Below the pieces are notes generated by a model. The model was not told where the DNA came from. It searched no databases and was given only the letters and a program-made list of their open reading frames with translations. The position numbers were made by a program, and so were the translations under genes. A DNA stretch of 44,731 nucleotides from Solibacteraceae bacterium (lineage in GTDB: Bacteria; Acidobacteriota; Terriglobia; Bryobacterales; Bryobacteraceae), in contig JAJPJX010000191.1 of the NCBI GenBank assembly GCA_021324015.1, positions 1-44,731 on the forward strand, read 5' to 3'. Below are positions 25,959 through 34,468 of the stretch, piece by piece; the first letter of the stretch is position 1, and every line of letters starts with the position of its first letter.

Positions 25959-26642
25959 TCACGGCGTGCTGCGGAATACCACGTCGGCGAAGTAGCTCTC
26001 CGCGGAAGTCCCCGTATGTTGTGAGTTGATTTGCAGCCGGATGCCCTTCACCTGCGGTGCCGGCCGCCCGAAAGCCCGCTCGAAGTCCGCCGCCAGGTTG
26101 TGGCTCTCCGCCACCCAGCGGTTGGCTTCCGCCCAGCCCGACCGGCACACGATCGCGTAAATGCGCACCAGCGGAATTGAGCTCGCGCTCTGCATGGTCC
26201 CCTGGGGCGCGTCGCTGTCCCAGATGTAGGTCAGTACCCGCCGGTCGGCGAACGCCACCAGCACCTGTGCCGCTTGGTCGTCGGTCGAGGCGCGCCGGAA
26301 ATCTCCGCCATCCGGCAGTTTGGTGACCTTCCACCGCCACGTCAGATAGGGCATCTGGCGCGGATCCACCTCCAGACCCCGCTCCAGCGCGTAGGAGGAG
26401 CGGTGGCTCTTCAAGTGCAAGAAAGTGCCCGCCGAGTCGCTGTCCTCAGAAATCTCGGGTGTGCCCCGGTTGACCTTCACTTGCCAGCCCTGCGGCAAGC
26501 TTCCGGAACCCCACGACCGGGTGTCCAGCACGATCAGCGAAAGCTGCGCTGTGAGCGCGAGCGAGGCACACACCAGCCCCGCGCACAGGAAAAGGAACCG
26601 ACGCAAAGACCCTCCATTTCCTAATATCGCATTGTCCCGCAT
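25959..26642 (-). CDS. DUF3047 secreted protein
   Basis: The protein has an N-terminal signal (RRFLFLCAGLVCASLALTAQ) and a body matching DUF3047: LTWRWKV, DDQAAQVLVAF and YIWDS, followed by AESHNLAADFERAFG and the ending SYFADVVF. The family has no assigned reaction. ATG 26640-26642 was used (227 residues), but TTG 26604-26606, three bases after GGAGGG, starts exactly at the signal peptide and may be the true start; the ATG version leaves only 26 bases to the divergent gene. It lies 72 bases upstream of the ceramide-type operon on the same strand and could be co-transcribed. Confidence 0.78.
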   Translation of the reverse strand: MRDNAILGNGGSLRRFLFLCAGLVCASLALTAQLSLIVLDTRSWGSGSLPQGWQVKVNRGTPEISEDSDSAGTFLHLKSHRSSYALERGLEVDPRQMPYLTWRWKVTKLPDGGDFRRASTDDQAAQVLVAFADRRVLTYIWDSDAPQGTMQSASSIPLVRIYAIVCRSGWAEANRWVAESHNLAADFERAFGRPAPQVKGIRLQINSQHTGTSAESYFADVVFRSTP

Positions 26643-26668
26643 GCTTTTGCTATAAGAAGGGAGTCGCC

Positions 26669-27439
26669 ATGCATCGCCGCACGTTCCTGACCACCGTCGC
26701 CTCCGCCGGTCTGGCCACGCCGCCCGCCGCTGCCGGCCCCAATGCCCTCCTGGAGCTCCGCTATATATGGATGCGCACCGGCTCGCAAGTGACGCGCACC
26801 ACCGAATTCCTGGAAAAATACCTGGAACCCGCCGCCCGCCGCCAGGGCCTCGGACCATTAGGTTTTTTTAATGCAGTCATCGCCGCCGAGAGCCCTTTCG
26901 TCCTGACCCTCACCAGCTACCCCTCCTTCGAAGCCTTCGGACAAGCCCGCGACCGCATGCACGCCGACCCGGAGTTCCGCAAAGGGTTCGAGGAGTACAA
27001 TTCCATGTCCGAACTCAGCTACATCCGCATGGAAAACTCCCTGCTCCGCGCCTTCGACGGAATGCCGCGCGTGGCTGTGCCGCCTGCCCGCGCCGGCCGC
27101 TCGCCAAGGGTCTTCGAACTGCGCACTTACGAATCGAATAACGGCCAGGCCGCCCGCACCAAAATCGGCATGTTCAACCAGGCCGAGATCGGCATTTTCC
27201 AGCGCCTGGGCATGCTGCCGGTCTTCTTCGGCGAAACCCTGGTGGGCCGCAACCTGCCCAATCTCACCTACATGCTGGCCTTTGACGACCTCGCCGCCCG
27301 CGAGCGCCTGTGGCGCGCCTTCGGCAGCGACCCCGGATGGCAGAAACTCCGCGCCCGGCCGGAATTCTCCGACGCCCTGATCGTCTCCAATATCAGCAAC
27401 GCCATCCTCCGCCCCCTGCCCTTCTCGCAGATCCGGTGA
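26669..27439 (+). CDS. NIPSNAP-family protein with Tat-type signal
   Basis: MHRRTFLTTVASAGLA is a twin-arginine-like signal, and the mature part begins near GPNALLELRYIWM. Two NIPSNAP-type ferredoxin-like repeats follow, the second opening with VFELRTYESNNGQAARTKIGMF. A GGGAG ribosome site precedes the ATG. Such proteins are common beside Gfo/Idh/MocA oxidoreductases in Acidobacteria and Planctomycetes, and the next gene downstream is one, on the opposite strand. Biochemical function is not known. Length (256) is usual for the two-repeat form. Confidence 0.85.
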   Translation: MHRRTFLTTVASAGLATPPAAAGPNALLELRYIWMRTGSQVTRTTEFLEKYLEPAARRQGLGPLGFFNAVIAAESPFVLTLTSYPSFEAFGQARDRMHADPEFRKGFEEYNSMSELSYIRMENSLLRAFDGMPRVAVPPARAGRSPRVFELRTYESNNGQAARTKIGMFNQAEIGIFQRLGMLPVFFGETLVGRNLPNLTYMLAFDDLAARERLWRAFGSDPGWQKLRARPEFSDALIVSNISNAILRPLPFSQIR

Positions 27440-27577
27440 CACCGCGAAAGGAAATTTATTACGCCGATTTTTCAGTAATTTGACCGCAAAATAGACGCGC
27501 GGACGCGCAGCCGGCAAAGTACCCTGAAATCGAAAGAACTGCCCGTCGCCGAGGCAGCCACGAAAAACGCAGTAGTT

Positions 27578-27589
27578 GGTGGGCCCACC
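27578..27589. repeat. Perfect 12-bp palindrome GGTGGGCCCACC
   Basis: The twelve bases read the same on both strands. The palindrome sits inside a possible larger stem formed by the flanking CGCAG and CTGCG strings, which fits a long RNA hairpin more than a protein-binding site. Confidence 0.6.
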
Positions 27590-27621
27590 CGAGTTTCAAC
27601 GTTACAGGCGGCAACTGCGCT

Positions 27622-27641
27622 CCCCGTCCGCAAAGACGGGG
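27622..27641. repeat. Hairpin CCCCGTC-N6-GACGGGG
   Basis: A perfect 7-bp GC-rich stem encloses a six-base loop (CGCAAA). It is part of the cluster of dyads in this intergenic region. There is no T-run on either side, so it does not look like an intrinsic terminator. Confidence 0.6.
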
Positions 27642-27645
27642 GGCA

Positions 27646-27657
27646 GGGATCGATCCC
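27646..27657. repeat. Perfect 12-bp palindrome GGGATCGATCCC
   Basis: This is a self-complementary 12-mer directly after the preceding hairpin. It might extend an RNA structure or be a separate protein site; the sequence alone does not decide. Confidence 0.55.
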
Positions 27658-27686
27658 GCAAGCAGCACAGCAAGACAGGACTGGAT

Positions 27687-27710
27687 AGGACAGGCAAAAT
27701 CGCCTGTCCT
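27687..27710. terminator. Strong 9-bp hairpin, possible bidirectional terminator or dispersed repeat
   Basis: AGGACAGGC (27687-27695) pairs perfectly with GCCTGTCCT (27702-27710) around AAAATC. On the plus strand it is followed by TACCGTTTTCC, a weak T-rich tail. It lies between convergent genes, 47 bases from the Gfo/Idh stop, where a terminator would be expected. Palindromes of this look also occur as dispersed intergenic repeats, which a genome search would reveal. Confidence 0.4.
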
Positions 27711-27756
27711 TACCGTTTTCCGGACCCCCTCGCTGAGCCGGCGTGTCTCTCGACCC

Positions 27757-28935
27757 TCACGCCATCACCATTTTTTTCTCCCGCATTGCCTGGTTCGCCA
27801 GGTGCGACACCGTCGCCGCCTCCACCCCCGCCCGTATGCTCGCGTTCGGCGTCTTGCGGCTGCGCACGCAGTCCAGCCAGTTCTGCAGGTTGGTGCGCGT
27901 GCCGTCTCCCGTGCTGCGCACCACCATGTCCGGCTCCGGCATGTTGGTCCCCTCCGCCGGAATCTTGCCTTCGCGGTACACCCAGAATCCGTCCCGGGTG
28001 AGTTTCATCATCCCGTCGCTGCCGCGGAAGATGATGCCTCCGCCCTCCAACGACCCGTTCATCGTGCCGTAGTACACCGCCGTGTAGTTATTCGGGAATT
28101 GGATGCAGCAGTTCACCGTGTCCGGGCACTCCAGCTCGTGCAGCGCGTGCGTAGCCCCGCAGGCGTTCACCGAGGCCAGCGCCGGGCTCTGCATGTACCA
28201 CATGATCACGTCGATCCAGTGGGTCATCAGGTCCGTGAAAATCCCGCCGCCGAAATCCCAGAAAAACCGCCAACGCCGGTATTTTGTCTCGTTGAAGGGC
28301 TGGTCCGGGGCCGAGCCCAGCCAGGTCTTCCAGTCCAGCTTCGCCGGGTCGATGTGCTCGGCGGGTGTGGCCGGCCGCCGGCGGTTCAGATAATTCTGAT
28401 ACCAGTAGCATTGCGCCAGCGTGATCTGGCCCAGCCGCCCGCTTTCGAGTACCTGCCGGGCCAGCAGGTAATGGTCCCAGCTCCGCTGCTGCGTGCCGGT
28501 CGCCACCACGCGCCCGGATTTCTCCACCCCCGCCACCAGCTTCGGACCTTCGGCCACCGTGTGCGTCACGGGCTTCTTGCAATACACGTCCTTGCCGGCG
28601 GCCACCGCAGCCAGCGTGAGCGGCGTATGCCAGTGGTCCGGAGCGCCCACCACCACGGCGTCGATTTCCCGGTCGTCCAGCACCGCGCGGTAATCCGCCA
28701 CCGGCCGCGCGGGCGGCCCCATCTTCTCCGCGGCGGCCAGCCGCCGCGGCTCATACACGTCGCACGTCGCGACGATCTCGTTCCCGGGCAGGCCCTTCAG
28801 CAGCGACGCCAGGTACATGCAGCGTCCACCCGTGCCGATCAGCCCGATGCGAATCCGGTCATTGGCCCCCAGGACGCGCCCGCTCGCGAGCAACGTTCCC
28901 GTGGCCGTAGCGGTCACGAAGTCTCTGCGGTTCAT
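27757..28935 (-). CDS. Gfo/Idh/MocA-family oxidoreductase with Tat signal
   Basis: MNRRDFVTATATG is a Tat-type signal. The NAD(P)-binding fold follows (RIGLIGTGGR), then CDVYEPRR, the family EKP-like motif as CKKPVTHT (Lys in place of the usual Glu), and the C-terminal substrate domain with GGGIFTDLMTHWIDVIMWY. The ATG at 28933-28935 gives 392 residues; the frame stays open for 13 codons upstream but those lack a signal. These exported paralogues are numerous in Acidobacteria and Planctomycetes and probably act on sugars or cyclitols. The substrate is unknown. It is divergent from the NlpC/P60 gene with only 38 bases between them. Confidence 0.88.
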   Translation of the reverse strand: MNRRDFVTATATGTLLASGRVLGANDRIRIGLIGTGGRCMYLASLLKGLPGNEIVATCDVYEPRRLAAAEKMGPPARPVADYRAVLDDREIDAVVVGAPDHWHTPLTLAAVAAGKDVYCKKPVTHTVAEGPKLVAGVEKSGRVVATGTQQRSWDHYLLARQVLESGRLGQITLAQCYWYQNYLNRRRPATPAEHIDPAKLDWKTWLGSAPDQPFNETKYRRWRFFWDFGGGIFTDLMTHWIDVIMWYMQSPALASVNACGATHALHELECPDTVNCCIQFPNNYTAVYYGTMNGSLEGGGIIFRGSDGMMKLTRDGFWVYREGKIPAEGTNMPEPDMVVRSTGDGTRTNLQNWLDCVRSRKTPNASIRAGVEAATVSHLANQAMREKKMVMA

Positions 28936-28973
28936 CGGCCAATAGCGTATCACGAGCGGCCGGAAATGCCACA

Positions 28974-29837
28974 ATGGGAGTGTATTCTCACATGGGAATC
29001 TGGATGGCGGTAGCTCTGTTTGCGTCGGCCCATGCCGGCGCCGTGGTGGTCCGCCCGGTAGCCAATATGTATTCGCGGCCCACCCGGGATGCCGACGTCG
29101 TCTCGCAGGCCATCTATGGCGCCGGCGTGGACCGGCTCGAAGAAGAAAGCGGCTGGACCAAAATCCGCACCGCGGATCAGTACACCGGCTGGATGCCGGT
29201 CGAGGATCTGCGCCCCCTCCGCTCCGGAGAGCGCCCCTACGCCGCCTCCGGAAAAGTAGCCCAGGTCGATAGCCTCTTCGCGCACCTCTACCGCGAGCCC
29301 GACGTCACGCGCCACGAACCCCTGCTCACCGTACCTTTCGAGACCCGCCTGGAAGTGGTCGCCGAGCCCTCCGATCAGCCGCGCTGGCTCCAGGTGCGCC
29401 TGCCCGACGACCGCCCCGCCTGGGTGCAGCGCGGCGACGTCCTCACCGACCCGCGCCCGCTTTCGCTCGAGGAGATGCTGGCTCTCAGCAAGCGTTTCCT
29501 GGGCTTGCCCTACACCTGGGGCGGCGCTTCCAGCTTCGGCTTCGATTGCTCCGGCTTCACGCAGATGCTCTACCGCCGCCACGGTGTGCTCCTGCCCCGC
29601 GACGCCGGCCCGCAAGCCGCCTGGGAGGGCGTCCAGCCCGTGGACCGCGGCCACCTGCGTCCGGGCGACCTGCTCTTTTTCGGCTCCTCGGCCGCGCACA
29701 TCACGCACACCGGCCTGTACCTCGGCGGCGGCCAGTTCATCAACGCCACCACGCATATTCGCCCCATCGTGCAGATCTGCGACCTCCAGGATCCCCACTG
29801 GACGCGCCTGCTGGTGGCTTGCCGGAGGGTGAAATGA
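28974..29837 (+). CDS. SH3b-NlpC/P60 cell-wall peptidase, YkfC-like
   Basis: After a signal peptide (about 1-22) come two SH3b-like regions (about 25-75 and 85-155) and a C-terminal NlpC/P60 domain. The catalytic Cys is in FDCSGFTQM, and His residues lie in AAHITHTGLYLG and INATTH. This SH3b-NlpC/P60 layout is that of gamma-D-glutamyl-L-diamino-acid endopeptidases such as YkfC, which release L-Ala-D-Glu from murein peptides. The stop overlaps the ATG of the dipeptide epimerase gene, strong support for the same pathway. The start could also be the ATG at 28992; both keep the signal peptide. Confidence 0.88.
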   Translation: MGVYSHMGIWMAVALFASAHAGAVVVRPVANMYSRPTRDADVVSQAIYGAGVDRLEEESGWTKIRTADQYTGWMPVEDLRPLRSGERPYAASGKVAQVDSLFAHLYREPDVTRHEPLLTVPFETRLEVVAEPSDQPRWLQVRLPDDRPAWVQRGDVLTDPRPLSLEEMLALSKRFLGLPYTWGGASSFGFDCSGFTQMLYRRHGVLLPRDAGPQAAWEGVQPVDRGHLRPGDLLFFGSSAAHITHTGLYLGGGQFINATTHIRPIVQICDLQDPHWTRLLVACRRVK

Positions 29838-30925
29838 ACCGCCGCACGTTTCTCGGTGCGCCCGCCGCCGTCTCCTTTCTGGCCGCCCACGCGGGCGCGG
29901 CTGCCGCTACCGTCGAAACCCAGGTCATCCGTCTCAAGCTGCGGCACACTTGGACCACGGTGATGTCCTCGAGCGATTACCGCGACAACCTCTATCTGCA
30001 ATTCCGCGCCGGCGGCGTCACGGGCCGCGGTGAAGGCGCGCCCATCGTGCGCTATCACGAAGACGCCGTCTCCGCCCGCCGCACCGTCGAGTCAGTTCAC
30101 TCCCTCCTCACCTCCGCCGACCCCTGGCAGTTCTCGAAAATCATGGCGGAGCTTTTCCGCAAAATCGAAGGGCAATACGCCGCCAAGGCGGCCATCGATA
30201 TCGCCCTGATGGACTGGGTCGGCCAGAAGCTGGGTATCCCGCTCTACCGCCACTTCGGCCTGGACCCGAAGGACGCGCCGGTGACGACGTTCTCCATCGG
30301 TATCGATACGCCCGAGATCACCCGCCAGAAGACCCGCGAGGCTGCCGCCTACCCGGTCCTCAAGATCAAGGTCGGCCTGGCGACCGATGAGCCCACCATC
30401 GAAGCTGTGCGCTCGGTCACCAACAAGCCCTTGCGCGTGGACGCCAACGAGGGCTGGAAAGACAAGGAAGAAGCCGTCCGCAAGATCAACTGGCTGGAAA
30501 AGCAGGGCGTGGAGTTTGTCGAACAGCCCATGCCCGCGCACATGATCGAAGAGACCCGCTGGGTGCGCAGCCGCGTGCACCTCCCCCTGATCGCGGACGA
30601 AGCCTGCCGGCACGCCGCCGATATCCCCAAGCTGGCGGGCGCCTTCGATGGCATCAACGTCAAGCTGGACAAAGCCGGCGGCCTGCTGGAAGCCTGGCGC
30701 ATGATCCAGATCGCCAAGTCCCTGGGCATGCGCACCATGCTCGGCTGCATGATCTCCAGCTCCGTCTCGGTGACCGCCGCCGCCCACCTCTCGCCGCTGG
30801 TGGATTACGCCGACCTGGACGGCAATCTCCTGATCGCCAACGACCCCTATCGCGGCGTGCAGGTGCAAAACGGAAAACTCATTCTGCCGGACCGCCCCGG
30901 CCTGGGCCTGCTGCCGGCCGGCTGA
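29834..30925 (+). CDS. Dipeptide epimerase of the enolase superfamily (L-Ala-D/L-Glu epimerase-like)
   Basis: Residues expected for this family are present: KXK in LKIKVG, the metal ligands in RVDANEGW, FVEQPM and IADEACR, the second catalytic Lys in NVKLDKAGG, and the DXD of YADLDGN that binds the dipeptide amino group. The protein has 363 residues and starts with a Tat-like signal (MNRRTFLGAPAAVSF), unusual for a reaction normally cytoplasmic. ATG 29834-29836 overlaps the stop of the NlpC/P60 gene. In Bacillus, ykfB and ykfC encode the same two activities for murein-peptide recycling. The exact dipeptide specificity is inferred. Confidence 0.88.
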   Translation: MNRRTFLGAPAAVSFLAAHAGAAAATVETQVIRLKLRHTWTTVMSSSDYRDNLYLQFRAGGVTGRGEGAPIVRYHEDAVSARRTVESVHSLLTSADPWQFSKIMAELFRKIEGQYAAKAAIDIALMDWVGQKLGIPLYRHFGLDPKDAPVTTFSIGIDTPEITRQKTREAAAYPVLKIKVGLATDEPTIEAVRSVTNKPLRVDANEGWKDKEEAVRKINWLEKQGVEFVEQPMPAHMIEETRWVRSRVHLPLIADEACRHAADIPKLAGAFDGINVKLDKAGGLLEAWRMIQIAKSLGMRTMLGCMISSSVSVTAAAHLSPLVDYADLDGNLLIANDPYRGVQVQNGKLILPDRPGLGLLPAG

Positions 30926-30928
30926 CCG

Positions 30929-31888
30929 CTAACTCTTCAGCCGCAGAAAAAACCACACCATTCCCACCACCAGCAGCAGCGATGCGGAGACCTGCACCGG
31001 GCGCAGGGCCCTGGCGATCCTGCCGATGCGCGAGAGCAGCAGGGCCAGCACGGCCAACGCCAGTAACTCGCCGGTGAAGGCGCCCGCCAGAACATAGGTA
31101 GGGCGGTATTCCGCCGTTTGCAGGAATAGCAGCAGGTAGAGCCCGTGGAAGCCGCCCAGCACGCCCACGATCAGCCAGCGCCAGCCCGCTTCCGGCAGGA
31201 GCAGGATCTCCACCGCCAGGTAGGCGATGGTCAGAGCCGCGGCGGCCTCCACGAACCGGGCCGCCGGCTGCCACCCGGTGTGCGGCACCAGCCACACGGC
31301 TACCAGTTGCCCCGCCAGGAACATGCCGGCCAGCGCCAGCAGTTCCCGCCGGCTGCGCGAGGCCAGCACCAGGCTGGCCAGGAACAGGATCTGCACCAGG
31401 CCGCCCAGCGCGCGCCCGAAGCCCGCCCCAATCTCGGTCACGGCCACTTCCGCCGGGGTCGGCGGGCTGAACCGCAGCGTGGCCTTGCTGAACGAAAAAT
31501 CGAACAGCCCCTGGTCGCGCTTGCCGCCGTTTTCCGCGCGCAGCAGGTGGACGTGGTTGGGCACTGTCACCGCGTAGTAGGTGCACTCCACCTCCAGCCG
31601 GTCCACCGGCGCCGGAAACTCGTAATCGGCTGTGCAGAAGTAGGTCGCCGTGGCGTCGTCGGCGCGGCAGGATTTGGCCACCAGGCGCGCCGCCTGGCCG
31701 CCGCTCGAGAACTTGATGTGGTCCAGCAGCGACTCGCCGGCGTCCTTCAGGTGCGAAATCTCGTACAGCGGCATGCGCAGCTCGTAGTGTCCCCGCTGGC
31801 CCGTGATGCGGATATCGCCCGAGCTCATGCTCATCATGTGCGCATACAGCGCCGGAGCAAGACAAAGGATCCCAACCAGACGTTTCAT
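30929..31888 (-). CDS. HupE/UreJ-like membrane protein lacking the usual metal-site histidines
   Basis: A signal peptide is followed by a periplasmic beta-rich domain (about 20-160) and six or so hydrophobic segments with the HupE_UreJ_2 layout. In family members the first helix carries GXDHXXF and the second carries HS; here the matching positions read GGLVQILF and FLAGQL. A later GGFHGLYLL keeps one His. Nickel or cobalt transport is thus doubtful. ATG 31886-31888 gives 319 residues and overlaps the stop of the AI-2E transporter gene. It is convergent with the epimerase gene, three bases apart. Confidence 0.75.
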   Translation of the reverse strand: MKRLVGILCLAPALYAHMMSMSSGDIRITGQRGHYELRMPLYEISHLKDAGESLLDHIKFSSGGQAARLVAKSCRADDATATYFCTADYEFPAPVDRLEVECTYYAVTVPNHVHLLRAENGGKRDQGLFDFSFSKATLRFSPPTPAEVAVTEIGAGFGRALGGLVQILFLASLVLASRSRRELLALAGMFLAGQLVAVWLVPHTGWQPAARFVEAAAALTIAYLAVEILLLPEAGWRWLIVGVLGGFHGLYLLLFLQTAEYRPTYVLAGAFTGELLALAVLALLLSRIGRIARALRPVQVSASLLLVVGMVWFFLRLKS

Positions 31889-32943
31889 GGCGTGGCCAAC
31901 GGCGCCCGGGCTGCCCTCCGAACCTTCCGCATCCACTGGTATAGCACCCTCAGCAGCGCCAGCACCGGCACCGACAGAAATGCGCCGGCGATGCCCGCCA
32001 CCTCCGCGCCCGCGAACACGCCGAACAGCACCGCCAGGGGATGCAGCTCCACCCCCGAGCTTAACAGGTAGGGCGAAAGCACGTAATCCTGGAACAGCCG
32101 GTAGAGCACCAGGAACACCAGCACCGCCACGAGCGAGCCGCCGCCAAAACCCACTACCAGCAAAATAACCGCGACGGCGGTGAGCGGGCCAATGGTCGGC
32201 ACGAACTCCAGCGCGCCCGCGATGGCTCCCAGCAGCACGGCATATTGCAGGCCCAGAATCGACAGGAAGACGCTGTAGGAAACCAGCGTTGCGATCGAGA
32301 GAAGAAAGATGGCGCGCATGTACTGCGCCAGCAGCAGGTGCGCGTCGGCCAGCAACTCCTCCAGCATGGCGCGCACCCGCTCGCTTTCTACCAGCCCCAC
32401 GAAGTACTCCCGGATCTCGCGGCTGTCCTTCAGAAAGAAAAAGCCCAGAATCGGTACGATGATCACGTAAACCAGATGGCCGGCGAGGCTCAGAAAACGT
32501 AAACCCACCTGCGGCAGGGCCGAGACGATCTGGTTGGAGCGTTCCGCCACCTGCTCGCGCACCTTCCGCAAGAGTTGGGCCTGCAGCGACTGGTCCTGCG
32601 GCGCGGGCGCGCTGGTGGCCTGCTCCACCCGCGCCAGCACCGCCGGCAACTGCGTCTTCAGTACCCCGGCCTGCTCCACGGCGCTGGAAACAATGGCCGT
32701 GCCCCCGGCGGCCAACACGCCGATCAGCAGCAGATAAGCCAGCGCAAGCGCCGGCTTTCGCGCACGCCCGGCGGGAAACAGGCGCGCCAGCAGATCCACC
32801 AGTGGCGAGAGCAGGTAGGCGAACAGCAGCGCCACAACGAACACGAACAGCGTCCGCCGGATCAGGTACACCAGGTACAGCAGCAGCAGAACGGCCGCCG
32901 CGGTCCAGGTAGTACGGGCTGCGCGCGCATCCAAGCCAAGCAT
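31885..32943 (-). CDS. AI-2E/PerM family transporter
   Basis: The 352-residue membrane protein has eight or so hydrophobic segments and the family string GALEFVPTIGPLTAV, with the preceding YVIIVPILGFFFLKD and the C-terminal VLSPYLLSSGVELHPLAVLFGVFAGAE region. Members are annotated as autoinducer-2 exporters, but several are ion or proton antiporters, so the substrate is open. It sits six bases after the CNNM gene and overlaps the HupE-like gene, in a three-gene membrane-protein operon. Confidence 0.9.
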   Translation of the reverse strand: MLGLDARAARTTWTAAAVLLLLYLVYLIRRTLFVFVVALLFAYLLSPLVDLLARLFPAGRARKPALALAYLLLIGVLAAGGTAIVSSAVEQAGVLKTQLPAVLARVEQATSAPAPQDQSLQAQLLRKVREQVAERSNQIVSALPQVGLRFLSLAGHLVYVIIVPILGFFFLKDSREIREYFVGLVESERVRAMLEELLADAHLLLAQYMRAIFLLSIATLVSYSVFLSILGLQYAVLLGAIAGALEFVPTIGPLTAVAVILLVVGFGGGSLVAVLVFLVLYRLFQDYVLSPYLLSSGVELHPLAVLFGVFAGAEVAGIAGAFLSVPVLALLRVLYQWMRKVRRAARAPLATP

Positions 32944-32949
32944 CGGGGC

Positions 32950-34326
32950 TTATGCCAGTTTACCTTCTACACCGGGCGGGCCGGCCGGCTCCGGCAGTTT
33001 TTCGATGCGCACCCGGGCGATGCGGTTCCGCTCCATCTCCAGCACGGTATAACGCCGGCCGCCGTGTTCCACGGCCTCACCCGGCTTCGGGATGTCTCCC
33101 AACCGGTACAGAAGGAATCCGGCCAGAGTCTCGAAACCGCTCTCGAGGGGCAGTTCGATGCCGTACTCGGTCTCCAGGTCGCGGATACGGGTGGTGCCGT
33201 CCAGTTCCACTTCGTCGGAAGCCCCGGGCGCCGCCTCCGCCTCGGCCTTTTCGTCGTACTCGTCCTGAATGGCTCCCACGATCTGTTCCAGCACGTCCTC
33301 GACCGTGATCAGCCCCACGATGGTCCCGAATTCATCCACCACCGCCGCCATGTGTGAGGGCCCCTGTTTGAACTCGGAGAGCATCTGCGCCAGCGGCTTG
33401 GTCTCGGGAACCACGGGGATTTTTCGCATCAAACTGCGCACCCGGAAGGCGCGGCTGGGCCGGCCCGCCCGGATGGCCGCGCGGCGATCCTCCCAGACCG
33501 GCAGCAGGTCCTTGTAATGCAGCACCCCAATGATGTGCTCGGGGTTGCCCTCGTAGACCGGCAAGCGGGAATGCTGCTGCGTGATCATGGTGTGCAGCAC
33601 CTGGTCGAGACTGGCGTCCACGGGCACCGAGACGATATCATTGCGCGGCACCATGATCTCCCGCACCGAGAGATTTCCCAGGTCCAGCACGCCGTGGATC
33701 ATGTCTTCCTGGGCCTCCGGCAGGAACCCCATGCCGCGGCTGGAACTGACCACCAGTTTCAGTTCCTCGGCCGAATGGCCGCCGCCGCGCTGCCGCCCGT
33801 GGATCTGCATCAGGCGCGAAATCGCCCCGCTGGACTTTTCGATCACCAGCACGAAGGCCTCCGACAGGCGGTGGAAGACCAGCAGAGCCGGCGCCACCAG
33901 CACGGCCACGCGATCGGCGTTGGCGATGGCCAGGTTCTTGGGCACCACTTCGCCCATCACCACGTGCAGGTAACTGATGAGCAGGAAGGCTAGCACCAGC
34001 GCGGCGCCGTGTAGCGCCGCGGCCGTGAGCGGCGTCAGCAGGGGATGAAAGACCCGATTAAAGATGGCGAACAGCGTGTCCTCGCCGGCCCAGCCCAGGC
34101 CCAGGCTGGCGAGGGTCACGCCCACCTGCGTCACCGATAGCAGCCTCTCCGGCTGCGCCAGCAGGTTGAGCGCGGTCTGCGCGCCCGCGCGCCCCTCCTC
34201 GGCCATCTGGCGCAGGCGCGAATGACGCACCGAAAGCAAGGCCACTTCCGCGCCGGCAAAGAATCCGTTGACGGCGATCAGCAGGACCACCAGGATGAGG
34301 CGGAATCCGAAGTACGATTCACCCAC
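32950..34326 (-). CDS. CNNM/CorC-family transporter (DUF21-CBS-CorC_HlyC)
   Basis: The order is a DUF21 membrane domain (1-200, with MGEVVPKNLAIANA), two CBS repeats (about 215-340), and a CorC_HlyC domain near the C-terminus (about 365-445). The 458-residue length is standard. Proteins of this family are often named hemolysins but are now linked to magnesium or other divalent-cation efflux. It is the first gene of the three-gene operon, so its promoter should lie in 34327-34574. The catalytic or regulatory ATP-binding state of the CBS pair cannot be judged by eye. Confidence 0.92.
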   Translation of the reverse strand: MGESYFGFRLILVVLLIAVNGFFAGAEVALLSVRHSRLRQMAEEGRAGAQTALNLLAQPERLLSVTQVGVTLASLGLGWAGEDTLFAIFNRVFHPLLTPLTAAALHGAALVLAFLLISYLHVVMGEVVPKNLAIANADRVAVLVAPALLVFHRLSEAFVLVIEKSSGAISRLMQIHGRQRGGGHSAEELKLVVSSSRGMGFLPEAQEDMIHGVLDLGNLSVREIMVPRNDIVSVPVDASLDQVLHTMITQQHSRLPVYEGNPEHIIGVLHYKDLLPVWEDRRAAIRAGRPSRAFRVRSLMRKIPVVPETKPLAQMLSEFKQGPSHMAAVVDEFGTIVGLITVEDVLEQIVGAIQDEYDEKAEAEAAPGASDEVELDGTTRIRDLETEYGIELPLESGFETLAGFLLYRLGDIPKPGEAVEHGGRRYTVLEMERNRIARVRIEKLPEPAGPPGVEGKLA

Positions 34327-34468
34327 GGCCGACCATGGACTTCTGTAAGCATTGTAACGGTATGCCGCACAACCACGGACGCGTGGAGCCGGTTTTTAGA
34401 GGGATTTTCGCAAAAAGCTGATAACCAACGCGAGTTTGACGCGTCTAGTCTAGTATCTCCGTTACAGC

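Larger units (their letters stand above)
27440..27756. other. Palindrome-rich intergenic region, possible structured RNA
   Basis: This 317-bp region lies between two convergent genes and has no credible coding frame. It is densely packed with dyads: GGTGGGCCCACC (27578-27589), CCCCGTC/GACGGGG (27622-27641), GGGATCGATCCC (27646-27657) and AGGACAGGC/GCCTGTCCT (27687-27710). CGCAG near 27568 and CTGCG near 27616 can enclose the first palindrome as a larger stem. The pattern suggests an RNA gene or a decayed mobile or repeat element. A 6S-like RNA was considered because of the stem-within-stem layout, but I cannot confirm it or the strand. Confidence 0.35.

Noticed and set aside
27440-27756. A tRNA or a small minus-strand protein in the palindrome-rich gap
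   Set aside because: No cloverleaf with an acceptor stem and anticodon could be drawn, and the 69-codon frame has no ribosome site or recognisable sequence.
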